This document shows positions 49,795 through 62,700 of a stretch of DNA of 64,000 bases, piece by piece. Source of the stretch: Sisyra terminalis (lineage: Eukaryota > Arthropoda > Insecta > Neuroptera > Sisyridae); contig OY292279.1 of the NCBI GenBank assembly GCA_958496175.1, positions 19,034,001-19,098,000 of the forward strand. Reading direction: 5' to 3'. A program made the position numbers and the translations under genes. The stretch's first letter is position 1. Every line of letters begins with the position of its first letter. The notes beneath the pieces are model-generated. The model did no database searches. It was not told where the DNA came from and saw only the letters and a list, made by a program, of their open reading frames with translations.

Positions 49795-50490
49795 CTAAAA
49801 AATAATTTATGTTACAAGTAGTTTTAAATTAAAATGGTAGATTTTCATCCGTTATACGAAGGTCGCAAAAGCAGAAGATATTATATAAATACGGGATACG
49901 AATATAAAATAAATTTTAAGGGAAACTAACAAAATTTATTTTAAAATCAAAATCCTTTCAAATTAATCAATCAAGAAAGTGACAACAGACAATAGTAACA
50001 TTTGGCCGAAGTTAGATTTTGGCTGAGGTCGAAGGATCCTTAATTTTATTAATTTAATTAAAATATATTACAAATATTAAAATCTTAAGAAATCATATCA
50101 TTCATAACAAAAATAAAGAATCATCGCGAAAGTCTCAAAAACTACTTAAAATTTTAATAAATAACAATCCAAAAAGAAAAAAGGTGATATAGTAGTAATA
50201 GCAACCCCCCAAAACACATACATACAAAACTTCTTAACTTACTATACACATTACACACAGCAATAGAAAGTAAGTTTTTGGTGGCTTATAAGTACCATCG
50301 GCTTTGGTCTTCAATCAAACCTACGGATGATTATTGACCGAAACCGAAATTTCGGCCGAACCCTACGAAAAATGCTACTAAGATAACTAAATTAAGCCAA
50401 CTAAAGTAAGCCTTTTATACGTTGTACGTTATGAATTTGAGAGTTATAAAAATTTAGCCTAGAAATATAAAATCTACAATTTTTTTAATT

Positions 50491-50657
50491 GTTATTTATC
50501 GTCGCTTTGCAACTACTAAGGTCTTTACCGACTCTAGGGTTAATAAAAATCCGTAATCAAGAAATATCGAACATTTGCTCGATAATTGAAAATTTTATCG
50601 AATCCAGAAACTACCAGTTTTGGAGCGGTCATCTAGACCACTCGGTCACCAGTAGGT
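50491..50657 (-). mobile_element. tRNA-derived SINE copy
   Basis: On the minus strand the head reads CCTACTGGTGACCGAGTGGT, an A-box match, with a decayed B-box region near 50620. The body TCTTTACCGACTCTAGGGTT and AATAAAAATCCGTAATC, and the TTATTTATCGTCGCTTTGCA tail, match the other copies. Confidence 0.75.
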
Positions 50658-50934
50658 TTTTACAAATGTTTTTATTCGAATATTTTCAAACCCATTGCGG
50701 TGGCCTTTATATAACGAATGAAATACTAGAGATTACAAAAATTTATAAAACGATTTAAAATCTGAAGATTGAATATCGACGGTAAAATATCCAAGGAATA
50801 ATATACCTCTAGTATAAACTTTATAAACAAAAAACTTACACCCTCTATACTTCCGACTATACAATTCAATTATTATGGATCCGAGGATTTGAGGATCTAT
50901 TATAACGTAAATTATTAACACTGTTTTTTGCTCA

Positions 50935-51160
50935 TATCGCTTTTAGAGCCGCCAAATCTGGCTATGTTACATTTTCTACTTATTTTTTTAATTCTGTTCA
51001 CGATGTTTTTATTAGTTCAATTCTAATATAGTATAATTTTCTCTATTGTGGCTAAATTTTCATTATGAGGCGATTTGTTCGCGAATAAAATTAAAAACAA
51101 AGTAAAAAATCCGGCTAAATCCAACGTTGCCAGATTTGATGGTTCTAACAGAGACATGAG
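50935..51160. mobile_element. Diverged relative of the 225-bp MITE
   Basis: GCCAAATCTGGCTATGTTAC at the left pairs with CCAACGTTGCCAGATTTG at the right. The centre TTCAATTCTAATATAGTATA and GCTAAATTTTCATTATG is the complement of the centre of 51734-51958. The ends are too decayed to define a target duplication. Confidence 0.6.
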
Positions 51161-51200
51161 CTGTTTTTTTTTATTTTTCGCAACGTTTCGCAGTTTATTA

Positions 51201-51364
51201 CCCTGTTAAAAAAACACATTTCAAATTTTCCAAAAATTCATTAGAATCGTGTTAAAAAAAGGCATTTTGAATGTTAAGAAAACCATTAGAAGTCGTTTAA
51301 AGTTATTAAAGGTATTTTAAATGTAATGATTTCAAAATGCCTCTAATTGCCTTTATTATCGGGG
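51201..51364. mobile_element. CCCTGTTAAAAA-ended MITE
   Basis: Starts CCCTGTTAAAAAAACAC. Contains AAAGGCATTTTGAATGTTAA, CCATTAGAAGTCGTTTAAAG and ATTTCAAAATGCCTCTAATT, and ends near a degraded GGGGT. Family members are at 23880, 57486, 58262 and 60850. The best preserved right end (AACAGGG) is at 60948-60955. Confidence 0.6.
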
Positions 51365-51733
51365 TTCTGCTTCTTCAAACGATCATTATTATAAGAAAAT
51401 TATATTTTTACTTTTATATTATAATCGCGGATTGTTTGAAGTAGCAGTAATAAGCTGCGAAACGTTGAGAAAAATATAAATAAAATATTTACATTAAAAA
51501 AGATCCTCAAATATTTAGAACTATAATAATTTATGACAAACTTAGTATCGGAAACAACTATAAATATATACAATTCAATAATAGTTAAGTAGTTAAGTTC
51601 AATAACTTATAATAGTTATATTATGTAAATCTTTAGAATTTTAAATGATAGAAGCGGTAGCACATTACAAACTGAATAATAGCATGAATATATTCAAAAT
51701 ACTAAAAATGAGCATCATATTATTTGAAATTAT

Positions 51734-51958
51734 GGCTCATGTGTACTTTAGCACACCCACAATCAGACAACGTTGCATTTTCGACTTTGTTTTTAATTTC
51801 ATTCGCGATTAAATCGGTCCATAATGAAAATTTAGCCACAAATAAGAAAATTATACCATATTAGAATTGAATTAACAAAAAAATCGCGAATTAAATTAAA
51901 AACAAAGTCGAAAATGCAACGTTGTCAGATTGTGAGTGTGCTAAAGTACCCTTGAGCC
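51734..51958. mobile_element. 225-bp MITE with ~70-base inverted repeats and perfect 8-bp target duplication
   Basis: From GGCTCATGTGTACTTTAGCA to TACCCTTGAGCC. The terminal inverted repeats extend ~70 bases (including CAACGTTGCATTTTCGACTT) with few mismatches. GAAATTAT is duplicated exactly at 51726-51733 and 51959-51966. Partial copies are at 16868-16925, 50935-51160 and 54930-55095. No open frame. Confidence 0.9.
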
Positions 51959-52618
51959 GAAATTATAAATAAATAAAAATATTAAATCAATTGAGGAAAG
52001 CTAATTTTAATATTCCTGTTAGAGTAACGAATGGTAACTAATGTAAATAAATCAAAATAGTGTCATACACAACGTACACATCAATTTTTAAATATATGAA
52101 CTCGTATCACTCGTATATACGTAACATACGTAACCTTTTCAAATATAGTACTTTTAATACATAAGTTTACAGACATTCTGTTTATGTATAAATCTCTATA
52201 TTATTTTATTCATAGTTTGCTTAGGATATAATATCAACTTGAATATTTTATCGTTAATATTTAAGCTTTAGATTTTTAATATTTTTATAAAAAATTACCA
52301 TTTTTAAAAGAAGTTTTAATGTTACTTTTAATGATTTTAATACAAACGAAAAAACACATGTGCTTCACTGCCTAAAGCGTCAAACGCGTCAAACTCTTAA
52401 GGTTAAGGAAGAATTATTAAAGTTTAAGTATATTATTTAAAAGATTAAGTAAGATATTTTATAAATTTATACCCTTTTGTCATACCAATAACTTATTTTA
52501 CTAACAGTTGTTAGACAAAACTTATAGAAAATTACAATAATTATAATTTTTATTTTGTAGGTTAAGTTTACTTATGCTAGAAAACGATCCCAATTGAAAA
52601 GTATTCAAAATCTCCGAA

Positions 52619-54063
52619 ATGAATTATTTGCGAAGAACTTCTCAACTTTTTCAAAGAATTCATCCACGGGAGCTCAAATATTCAACTGTAGCTCAAAATA
52701 AGCTGGAACCAGCGTCGGATTTTCAAAATTGTAGGCAATTTCTCACAATTTGTTTACAGCTATTAATATAAATTATAATTTCTATTGTTCTAGTTGATAA
52801 AATACAACAAGAAGCTTTAAAACATCCTGATTATTTTGGACTACATAAACTATTTACTGTTGAGGATTTATTTAAAGCTCGAGTTCACTATGGACATAAA
52901 ATAGGATCTTTAGATGATCGAATGCGGCCTTATATATTTGGATCACGATTAGGTAATATTCCTATTAAAAATAAATGCTTAGAACTAGGACTTTAGAGTG
53001 GGACGCTCCTAAAATCTATTGTATTCATATTGATTCCGGAAATCTAAGGGCTCCAATAATTCTAATGCGGTTAAGAAATATTATTCTTTTTACTACATGC
53101 ATATTATGGTGTTTGATCTATATAATAATGTATTTGATCGTATTGGTATGAACTATTCTGAGATAAAGTTAGTATTTAAAAACCTCTAAACCGTACCGAA
53201 TTCAGAATTTATACTCCCAGTGTATCAATGATGTATATATCCCAGTGTATATATCAATGGTGGCCAAATCGTGGCTTGAGAGCCGCATGCGGCTCTTCAA
53301 GCAGTTCGTGGTGGTTCAATGTTATAAAAGTTAATTTTAATCAAACTGAGAAACTAGAGCTCGAAGTTATGAAACCGAAATAATTTGAAGAAACTAAAGG
53401 CATTTAGGGTCCGACTGCTAAGGGCAGTGCTTCTCAAACTTGTGTATACAATGGTTCCCTAAATAAAAAAAAAATCCAAGGCTGCCCTTCCCAAAAGTTT
53501 TAGACTTTAGTCAACTTTAGTGAACAACAGTACTTTATTTATGTTAACTATTAATTACTGTACAATTAATAAGATCCTTGTTTCTAGGACATTTAATTTT
53601 CGATTTGGACACAACAGCCGAGCACTTACGACTGGCCCTCAACGTAACAGCCCACATTGTGTTTCGAGGTGGAATCGTTTTATTCATCTCCCGAAATTCG
53701 CAAACAGCTGTTCTAGTCGAAGAAACCGCAAAAGAATGTGGTGAATTTGCCCACACTCGATTTTGGCGAGGCGGTGTCTTCACCAATGCGGATGTTCAGT
53801 TCAAAGCCGTCACCCGCCTTCCAGACCTGTGTATTTTCTTAAACACTCTAAACGATGTTTTAGCCCAACACATAGCCGTTAGAGATTCCGCCAAAATGGC
53901 AATACCCACAGTTGGAATCGTCGACTCGAACTGCAACCCAAATTTAATCACTTACCCTGTACCCGGAAACGACGATAGTCCCAGCGCCATTGAACTATAT
54001 TGCAAATTATTTTCAGCAGCAATTCAAGCAGGAAAAGCGGAGAGGAAAAAATATTTCCCCTAA
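52619..54063 (+). CDS. mRpS2: Mitochondrial small-subunit ribosomal protein uS2m (3 exons)
   Basis: Structural protein of the mitochondrial ribosome small subunit, homologous to bacterial S2. Exons 52619-52730, 52794-52952 and 53588-54063 join in phase to give 248 residues. The first exon encodes a basic, acid-poor leader ([20 protein letters not shown]) consistent with a mitochondrial targeting sequence. The second carries the S2 signature [26 protein letters not shown]. The third carries [18 protein letters not shown], the VLFISRN strand, [23 protein letters not shown] and [34 protein letters not shown], all typical of the family. Intron 2 (635 bases) contains a palindromic GAGCCGCATGCGGCTC remnant of a hAT-type MITE near 53278. 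Frames are intact. Confidence 0.96.
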
Positions 54064-57000
54064 AATCAATGAGCTAAGATTTCATACATAGGACGCATTT
54101 ATTTATAATTCAAATATAAATTTCATATTAAAAAATTGAAATAATTGTAGATAAAATTGTATATAAAAATACGTATAAAATGAATTTAGAAATACAAATT
54201 ATTTTTTAATACCTAATTATTACCAAGCATTACAGTCTTCACATAGTTCTTTAATTTTTTAGTAAATGATCAAACCAAATAATAATATATGACTGAAACT
54301 ACTGTTCTTTTTGAAATTTTTTAATGAAAAGTCAAGATTTTAGCATCACTTATTAGAAATAACTAATACTCTATCACTTACGCTTATTTATTTCAATCAA
54401 ATATGCTAAAATTTTATTTTAAAATATAATTTTTGAGAATTTTATAATTATAAAATATAAGTTTTCGCAATTAAAATGCCAGAAAATGTACGTAAAAATC
54501 AGTCGAAATTAAAACTATGTTCGGGCTGCCATTTAAGGTTTGGAATTTATATCCGTCAGGATAGCTTAACATCAAAAAATGTTTCTGAAGTTATAGTTTC
54601 TTAAGATTGATTAACATTATATTTTTGCATTAGAGATATGCATTTCCATTTATTTAAAAAATTACAGTTAACCTTAAGAAGACCTTGTACAGATGTTGTC
54701 CAGATCAACAACAAAAGTGACCACTTTTTCCCCAAAAAATCATCCTGTATGCACGTTGTATGGCGGTATTCAAATTATAATATGATTTAAAGATTGAGTA
54801 TTCAAATTTTTACATAATATAGTATTAATAATTGTCATTTATTAGTCTTTTGTTCTGACTTATTATTTTTTTTTTTTGAAATAACAAAAAAGATCGGTAC
54901 AAGTAATTTTTATAGAAGCCATTATTTGGTAACGTCTCATTTCTTTCGTTTTTTATTTATTTCGCGAATTAATTAGCCATAAGGAAAATTTAGCAATAAA
55001 AGATAAATTAGACGATGTCAGAACTGAATTAACAACAAAATTGTGAATTGAATTAAAAACGCAATAGAGAATGAGATGTTACCAGATAGTGACTTGTGTA
55101 AAAACTAAGTGTACCAAAAAAATATTTTTAACACTAAATTATAATTTTTTCCACTATTAATCGTTTTTTTTTTTCAAAATGCTCAATAAACGTTTTCAGA
55201 CTTTGATCGCATACACTAAGTAGACAAAATTTTCACGTACTTAATTTTTTTTGTAAATATATCACATAATTTTGTATATTAAAAGTATAATATATTTTTC
55301 CGAGACCTATTGCTGCTCCACTCACAAACTGACAGCCCTTGACTACAAATATTTCATAAAATTACTTTTGATTTTAAATTAAAAAACTAATTTTAAAGAA
55401 AATACTTAGATTTGAAGTGTCTGAGCACGTTCCTGGTCATTATATCAATTTTATTTAAATCTACGTTTTTCGAGTATTTATCTGATGCAAAAATGTATAT
55501 ATTTTTTTGTCGAGTCTTATCTTAATACTAAAATTTTCAATTTCTTTAAATTCATTTTAAATACTGATAATTATAAAATTTGGTTCACCAATTAAAAAAA
55601 AAAACAAACTTGTGATGTATCAATTCTTTAAGATCTTATACTAATTGTAAGACCTAAAATACATTGAAGTAAATAATAAAAGTAATTAGTTTACTAAAAA
55701 GGAACGTTTTTAAAAAAGCTAAAATTTAAAGCGTTATTCTAGTCTCCTCAAAAAATAAGATTAAAAAGCTCTCTTTAAAAAAACATTTCCTTGCATTAAT
55801 AGGAAATGGCACTGAATTAAAGTCTTTTCTTTGCTTACAATCTCCGAAAAAAAATGCTTAATTTGGTATTTAAATACTATCCGTTTAAAATATTCAGTCA
55901 AGTTTTCGCAAATATGTTTTCCGAAGAGATCCAATTTTTGGCTTGAAATCGACAAAATTGGAAAATTTCAAGAGCCAAAATACGAGATCGACATATTGGT
56001 CCAATTTTGTATAAAATTTTTGAAATATCTGAACCAAAATACTAAGAATTATAAAATTCGTAAGAGTACAATGCTAAAATTAGTTATAAAATTATACACT
56101 TGGAACAACAATAAAACGAATAGTTTTATTGATGTGTTTAATACTTTTTTATAATATAATATATCAAATCTATATTCATTTCAATATATTGTCCTATTTT
56201 TCAATATATTGGCTGATAAGCCTCTAGATTAAAAGATGTGTGGTGTTATCAAACCACAATCAAAAGTGAAACTTTTTCATACAAGCATAAGAGCATTCCT
56301 GTCATAATTTGATTTCAAAAACATACTTTTTGCCAAAATTGAAATAAACAAAATTAATTGCACAATAATTGGGTAGACAATTGAAATCGCACGACTTCAT
56401 TTTTTATTGCCATCATCATAATGACGATTTCGAATGGAAAAGCACAGCTCATAGCTCGCAAAGTGATAATTAGAAGTTTTTCTTCAATAATGATGTTTAT
56501 GTATGGTTCAAATACTTTTGGGCAGTAGTTTTAAATGAATACTCTTAAACAATTTTAAGAAGAGTTAACGCATTATTAATTCTATGATTTGTGCACGTTT
56601 CCCTTTGATCCCTACATATCTTCCCGCGTTATCTCTCCTAGGCGTTCTCTAAATTGTTCAAGAGGATTCAGCTAAATAATTACCAAAAGTTTTTGGCAAG
56701 ATTTAGTGTATGGAGAACCATATTTTAGCAGTTGCAGGAAAAGTATCTTTTAGAAGAGACAAAAAATTTTACACATCATTACTGAGGAAAGTCGCGACCA
56801 CTGATTTTACAAATTATGAACCATCTACTTCTTCATCTTCGTTTTTTTAAGTGGTAATAATAAAAACTATATCGACCGATTTCATATTGTCAACCTTGGG
56901 GTTACAGTACTTCATGTAATTTTCTAATTAAAATCATAAACTAACATTAGAAAAGTTTCACTTTTTCAATATTTGACTGCTACCTAAAACACACATATCA

Positions 57001-57907
57001 ATTTTGTCATATTACTCGTTTTTTCTACTTTTACAAATTTCCAATTAGAAAAATAGTTTTACTTTTAAATTGTCTATGATTTCACATAAATTTAGTTACA
57101 CATTACAATGTAGAACTATTCCACTATGTATTTTATTACTATTATTGAATTAACTATAGTGAATAATCTAATATCCGAATGATAATTTTACAATTTTATT
57201 AGCCTTGAGATCAAAATAGTTAAGAAATAGTAAATTTGAGTAACAAAAATATATAGGTATTTCTAAAAGTTAGTTTTTTTTTATGGTCGTATACGATTTG
57301 CAATGGATTTCAGTCAATTTTTTGTTACAAAAATATGCTATAAGACTGATTTTTTATGAAGACAAAGCTCCTTTTATAGAGAAAACCGAAACGATTCATG
57401 TCCGTTGAATTATTTGTTTGCTCCAACATATGATCCTAAATTCTGTATAGCGATCAAAATGAACGTTAAATAGTTTTTCACTATACCCTGTTAAAAAGGT
57501 ATTTGGAGGAATTTTGAAATCAGTACATTTAAAATATCTTTAAACGACTTCTAATTGGTTTTTTAAACATTATAATGCCTTTAAATGACTTTCTCCTATC
57601 ATTTCAAAATGACAGAAATGCAACTGAAATATTGTTTGAACTCTAAGAAATCATTAGATAGAGGCATATGTTATCTTTGTTATTCGCTATAAGTTGTCAA
57701 GTTGCTTCTTGAAAGGCGAAGCTGGGTGGAGTCATTAATGATAGTAAAATACAAATTCAATTAGCATATTTTTTACATATTGAAAATTCACTAAATGTAT
57801 ACGCCTTTTAGTAAAAATTATATAAAATTATTAAAATAATTTACTTCTAAAGCTACCCGAAGTTGTTTACAATAAATAAAAGACGTATACCAAAAACTAA
57901 ATCAATG
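54064..57907. other. Intergenic spacer, no gene recognised
   Basis: After mRpS2 the sequence is very AT-rich. 54930-55095 is a decayed relative of the 225-bp MITE (GGTAACGTCTCATTTC at the left, GAATGAGATGTTACC at the right). The 57400-57490 stretch resembles 45780-45870 in intron 10 of the aminopeptidase gene. 57486-57605 is a CCCTGTTAAAAAGG MITE copy. The overlapping open frames at 55761-55955 and 55831-56154 lack any protein character. Confidence 0.5.
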
Positions 57908-58558
57908 CTACGAAATTGTTATTGCCACCTGGTGAGTTTTGAAAAGAACATAACAGAAGATATTTGAAGGAGGAGTCGTGAGATCAGTTGTGTTATTAAA
58001 CGCGTCAATCAAATTCAATTGAGATCTATTGGATAATGTTAAAAAATTATTAGTAAATGTTTTCAATTCTTGACTGTTTTGAAGTTGGATTTTGATGCTG
58101 TTGCAAAATAAAAATGATATATACGCTATGAAATAAAATATAATATGTAAAAACGTATAGAAGTTAATGGTAAAAAATATGCAACTAATGTATAGCGTTT
58201 TGTAGCATGTCTTTGCCCTTTTTTGTATCAACATATCGGCTTCTTTTCTATCAACTTTGTTAGAATGCAACTTATTGTTAAAAATGTTCAAAAAATTATA
58301 AAAGCCATTTAAAAACATTGAAATTTTAAATGCCTTTTTTATAATGGGTATGGATTTGATTGTCGCCTTTTCATATTTAATATGCAAAAAAACGTATTTT
58401 AATTTCACCCAAGTTGAAAATAGAGACAAGTATAAAAAATTCGAGGAATAATGAGCTAATTTAAAACAGTAAAGTCTGGTGAATACTTTGACCAATTCGA
58501 TCGTTCTACGGAATTCAAAGTTATTTGTTGAAGTAAACAGGCAATTGAACGTACTCAA
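57908..58558 (-). CDS. 216-codon open frame of unknown nature downstream of the zinc-finger gene
   Basis: Not recognised. It is open for 216 codons in DNA where a stop is expected about every 12 codons, so chance alone is a poor explanation. It starts 22 bases after the zinc-finger stop codon, on the same strand. The first listed codon is TTG, not ATG; the frame stays open upstream into the finger gene's end in a shifted frame. The product would be rich in Phe, Asn, Ile and Lys, with two hydrophobic segments around 121-155 (TLYISCIFFTINFYTFLHII). Residues ~71-99 overlap a MITE-family fragment (58262-58348). It could be a decaying membrane-protein gene such as a chemoreceptor piece, an exon spliced from elsewhere, or a long 3' UTR that is open by accident. 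Confidence 0.25.
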   Translation of the reverse strand: MSTFNCLFTSTNNFEFRRTIELVKVFTRLYCFKLAHYSSNFLYLSLFSTWVKLKYVFLHIKYEKATIKSIPIIKKAFKISMFLNGFYNFLNIFNNKLHSNKVDRKEADMLIQKRAKTCYKTLYISCIFFTINFYTFLHIIFYFIAYISFLFCNSIKIQLQNSQELKTFTNNFLTLSNRSQLNLIDAFNNTTDLTTPPSNIFCYVLFKTHQVAITIS

Positions 58559-58580
58559 ACCGTTTTTTATTTGTAGATAT

Positions 58581-59699
58581 TTACGTTTGTTTGATGGCGG
58601 TTTGAACTTGGGGCTCCCATGAAACGAGATGTTCTCTCGAATGCACTTTCAATAATTTAGAACTAGCAAAAGACATTTTGCAGTAGATACAGTCGTATGC
58701 ATTTGCTCCTGGATGTCGCTTTTTGTGGGTTTGGAGATTGCTGCGTTGATTGAACATTTTGTTGCAAATGTCGCATTTGTATGGAAGTTCGCCGGTGTGG
58801 ACACGATTGTGGATCTCCAATTGGCTAAAGCAACTAAAAGCTTTCGAGCAAACATCACATACGAAAGGCCTTTCCACGGTGTGGGTGCGAAGATGCTTCT
58901 TGAGTTCCAGTTCTTGCATGAAGGCTTTCGTACAAATATTGCAGACAAACTGGCCACCGATTTTCTGATGGGATTTCATGTGTGACAAATAGTTGGCAGC
59001 GTATCGAAACAACTTATGGCAAATATCACATTCGAACGAATTTTCCGTTTGGTGTATACGTTCGTGCGCAATCAAATCGGCACTTTTCAAGAACTGCTTA
59101 TCACAAATCAGACATGAAATCGGACGTTCACTGGAATGTAAACGTTTATGGCGTGAAAGGATTGATTTATCTTTAAACTTTTTCGGACAAGTATCGCATT
59201 CGTACGGCCGTTCTCCACTATGAATACGTTTATGTGCCGATAAATGGCTCGATCGGCTAAAAGTCTTTTTGCATTCGGAACATTCAAACGGCCGTTCGCC
59301 GGTATGGACACGGTAGTGCTTTTTCAAATCGCTATTGTAGCGAAAAAGTTTCGAGCAAATATTGCATTGAAAAGGCCGAACCGCTTCAACAGGCGTTATG
59401 GTCACCGAAGGTAGTTCGATCTCTTTTTTGATTTCGTCATCTTCGTGAACAATTGTACATAAAGCGGCAACATTTGCATCAATTACGAAAGGCTCTTCTT
59501 CAGACTCTGATTCTTTTCCACTTAAATCTATTATTAATTGTGGAGAAAATATATCCATATCGGAAGACGCTTCATCGTCGTAATGAGAATCATCATCATC
59601 CCCCATTTGATCATAGAAATCATCATCACGAGTTTTATCACTACCCTCATCACTCAAAACCGAACCATATTTACTAATGGATATTTTCGCTTCCTCCAT
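58581..59699 (-). CDS. Nine-finger C2H2 zinc-finger protein
   Basis: A probable nuclear DNA-binding transcription factor of 372 residues in a single coding exon. Residues 1-100 are strongly acidic (runs such as DDDFYDQMGDDDDSHYDDE and ESESEEE), then nine C2H2 fingers follow between about 110 and 356 with mostly TGERPF/SGERPY-type linkers. Finger 5 follows a TENSF linker and finger 6 a KIGGQF linker, so the array is interrupted in the middle. The start is the ATG at 59699-59697, ten bases after a good acceptor (CTCCTTTGTAG, exon begins 59708). A matching donor (AATAG|GTAAG) at 59769 suggests a non-coding first exon upstream. No KRAB, ZAD or BTB domain is visible, and the DNA target is unknown. 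Confidence 0.92.
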   Translation of the reverse strand: MEEAKISISKYGSVLSDEGSDKTRDDDFYDQMGDDDDSHYDDEASSDMDIFSPQLIIDLSGKESESEEEPFVIDANVAALCTIVHEDDEIKKEIELPSVTITPVEAVRPFQCNICSKLFRYNSDLKKHYRVHTGERPFECSECKKTFSRSSHLSAHKRIHSGERPYECDTCPKKFKDKSILSRHKRLHSSERPISCLICDKQFLKSADLIAHERIHQTENSFECDICHKLFRYAANYLSHMKSHQKIGGQFVCNICTKAFMQELELKKHLRTHTVERPFVCDVCSKAFSCFSQLEIHNRVHTGELPYKCDICNKMFNQRSNLQTHKKRHPGANAYDCIYCKMSFASSKLLKVHSREHLVSWEPQVQTAIKQT

Positions 59700-59769
59700 A
59701 GCGATATTCTACAAAGGAGTTATTTAAAATAATTAACTTTCAATTAAACCAACAAATCAAAAACTTACC

Positions 59770-62700
59770 TATTCAAATAATATATAAAAATCATAAAAAC
59801 TATTCTCTATTGCATTGCAAATATCCAGCATAAAATATATTGCACTATATTTTCGACTCATATATTACAATTACATACAACCCATACAAAATTACCTAGT
59901 CCAAATTAAAGGACTCAAAAGTCGAAATTTTTGAATGAAACTACTAGCAATTTTTGATGATATTGAATTTTCACATAATAAATTATACGGAAATTTAATA
60001 ATTTACGGTTAATTATCAACGAAAAGTGCAAAAAATTGAATTGAAATTTGTGCCAGACCGAACATCAAACAGAAAATTTAGACGCCCCTAACCATAATAA
60101 ACGCATTATATTGTTTGGACTGTTGAATCGGGGTAATATTTAAGAGGGCTACTCTGACTAAGCAAATAGGGTAGAAAAAACTAAAGTTTTATGATATTAA
60201 CGATATTAAAAGAAATATTTTGTCGAATTATTTTTAAAGATAAGATTATAATACAGAATATAAATAAATACTTATGTTTTTAGGCTTTAGGAATAATATT
60301 AACTGAAATAGACTAAATAAATACAAAGAATAGATATGTACTCTTCCAAAAAAGGGAACAAAGATAATATAGAAAATATATGTTAGTATGTACAAAAAAA
60401 ATTATTGGGTCTACACTAGTAATTCTCAAGATATTATATTACCTTTTTTCTTAATAGTAAATAAGAAATTCATTATAAATTCATTTTATACTGTAAAAAC
60501 ATTGCAATTATCTGAAAAATGATTTATAGAGGCCAATATAAGAAATAATTAAGTACTTTTCTTTGGTATAAAATTATGCATAATGCACGAAAAATAAGTT
60601 TGAATAAATTGTAATATTTTTATAGATAAAGTCTATTAAAAGTTTGGTATCATATGATGAATATCATAGTGATATATCACACGTTGAGTAAAATTCGATA
60701 ACTTTAAAATATGTTTCGAAAAAATGATTTTAAAGCTTTTAAAGTTTATCAATTATATGTCTTTCAATACAGTACAATACCAAAACAAGTGTACATTAGA
60801 ACCTACGTAGATTATAGTATATATCAACCATCCAATTAAAAAAAAAACATTTTAAATGTTCAAAAAACCCATTATGAGCTTAAAGCTTAGTTGTTAAAGG
60901 CATTTCAAATGTAATGATTTCAAAATGCCTCTAATTGCCTTTTTTAACAGGGCAAAGCTGACAGAAAAAGTTTCTTAGTTACTTTAAAGTATCTAAGATA
61001 CTGTATCTTAATTTTTTGGCAAAAAGTAGGTATCTTAGATACTTTTTAAATGGAACTGTATCTTGTAACTTAAAACAGAGCTTAGATATCGAAAAGTAAT
61101 TTAGATACCTAAATGTTGAGTGATTAGATATAGATTTTTAGTTTGTTTTGTTTTATATGATTCAACTTATACCTCTTATAGTAATCTTCTACCGTTTTAA
61201 AGTGTGTTGTACCTATTTACAGGGATTTAGATCAACATACTTTTATTTTTTCCTAAAACAATAAATATAAGAAATACATAAACTGATTACCTAACAGCTT
61301 TACTTAATACGTTACGAAACTTATATCCATAGTATACAAAGTAATTTAAAAATATCTTTTCAGGTATCTTAAAAGCTACTTAAAATAAGTATTTAAGTTT
61401 CTTTTTTTAAGAGTAATTATGATACCCAAAGTAACTTCGGATACTTTTCAAAAGTGACTTATCTAATCTCTAGATACTTTTCCAAAGTATCTTTAACAAC
61501 TCTGATCTCAACATCCTATATTTAAAACTGTGGCATTTGTTGAAGTACACATTTTGGAAAAGCATTACATTTTATATAATATAAGTTTAAAAGACCAATA
61601 TTAGTAAGAACGGTAGGAACTATTCAATAATTATTTACTAAAAGGATAATGATTTGATTTTCTAAGTGGTAAGGGACTGAAAGTAGTAAAATTTGTCTTG
61701 CGTAATTTATGACCGTCTTTTCATAAAAATTGATGTTTAACACCAAAAAATGTTTTTCAAAATTTAAAATAGTAACTAATATCAAAAAGAAATTTTAAGT
61801 GCAAATTTAATTGAATTTAATAAAATATTATGTTAATGATTAGCTCAAATATTTGAAACTAAATGAATAATAAATACATATAGGATCTAAAAGTAAAGAC
61901 TGAATTATTATGATTTACTTGTTTTTCCTACGAAAACATGAACTTATACGGTTTCGGCCGTAAAAACTAGTTTTGGTCGGACATTATTAATAAGATGTTT
62001 TCATATGCAAAAGAAACATACTTTCGAATATATATACAAATTTTCTTATTATATTTTATGTGTAAAGAATTACAGAAAACGATTTTTAGCATCATTAAAG
62101 TTCTCAAAACTGAGATTTGCCTATTCAAACGTAATGGTCATTATCATCGCTTAATTATGTATCACAAAATTACTGGATTTTTTCTTTTCAATCTAATAGA
62201 ACACAAAAAGTGTTAAAGACCTTAAAGGTCATTGTTGTTACACAGCGATTATAAATAAACTTTAATAGAAAAAGTATGATTCATTATAAACAATCCAAAT
62301 AATCTAAATAATAGATACTTTATTCGCGAATGAGAACTTTATAATCAACTATATATTGGCAATATAAATAAATGTGCTAGAAAATATGGTTTTGGAATTT
62401 TCCAAAAATTAATTGAACGTATGGTTTGATAAAGTCATTCATTAAAAATTTCAGATTTCAATAAAAAGTCATAAAACTGAATAAAGAATTATACCCCTTA
62501 CAACATGTACTAATTTACATATGTAAAACAATATCTTTAAAAAAATATTTATTTGTTGTATTTTTAATAATATCTATGCAATGTTTATTTTATATTGTTA
62601 TATTTGAGTGTAATAAAAGTAAGTTTTAAATAAAATTAAAGTTAGGAAAAGTCATTATCAATTTTTATTGTTCCTTGAATTCGTCCATTTGTTCATCATT

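Larger units (their letters stand above)
49830..52618. other. Intergenic spacer crowded with short transposable elements
   Basis: Should contain the 5' end of TMA16 and the promoter of mRpS2. Otherwise it is filled by fragments related to the TTTCGGCCGAA family (about 49990-50370), a SINE (50491-50657), two relatives of one MITE family (50935-51160 and 51734-51958) and a CCCTGTTAAAAA MITE (51201-51364). Confidence 0.5.
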
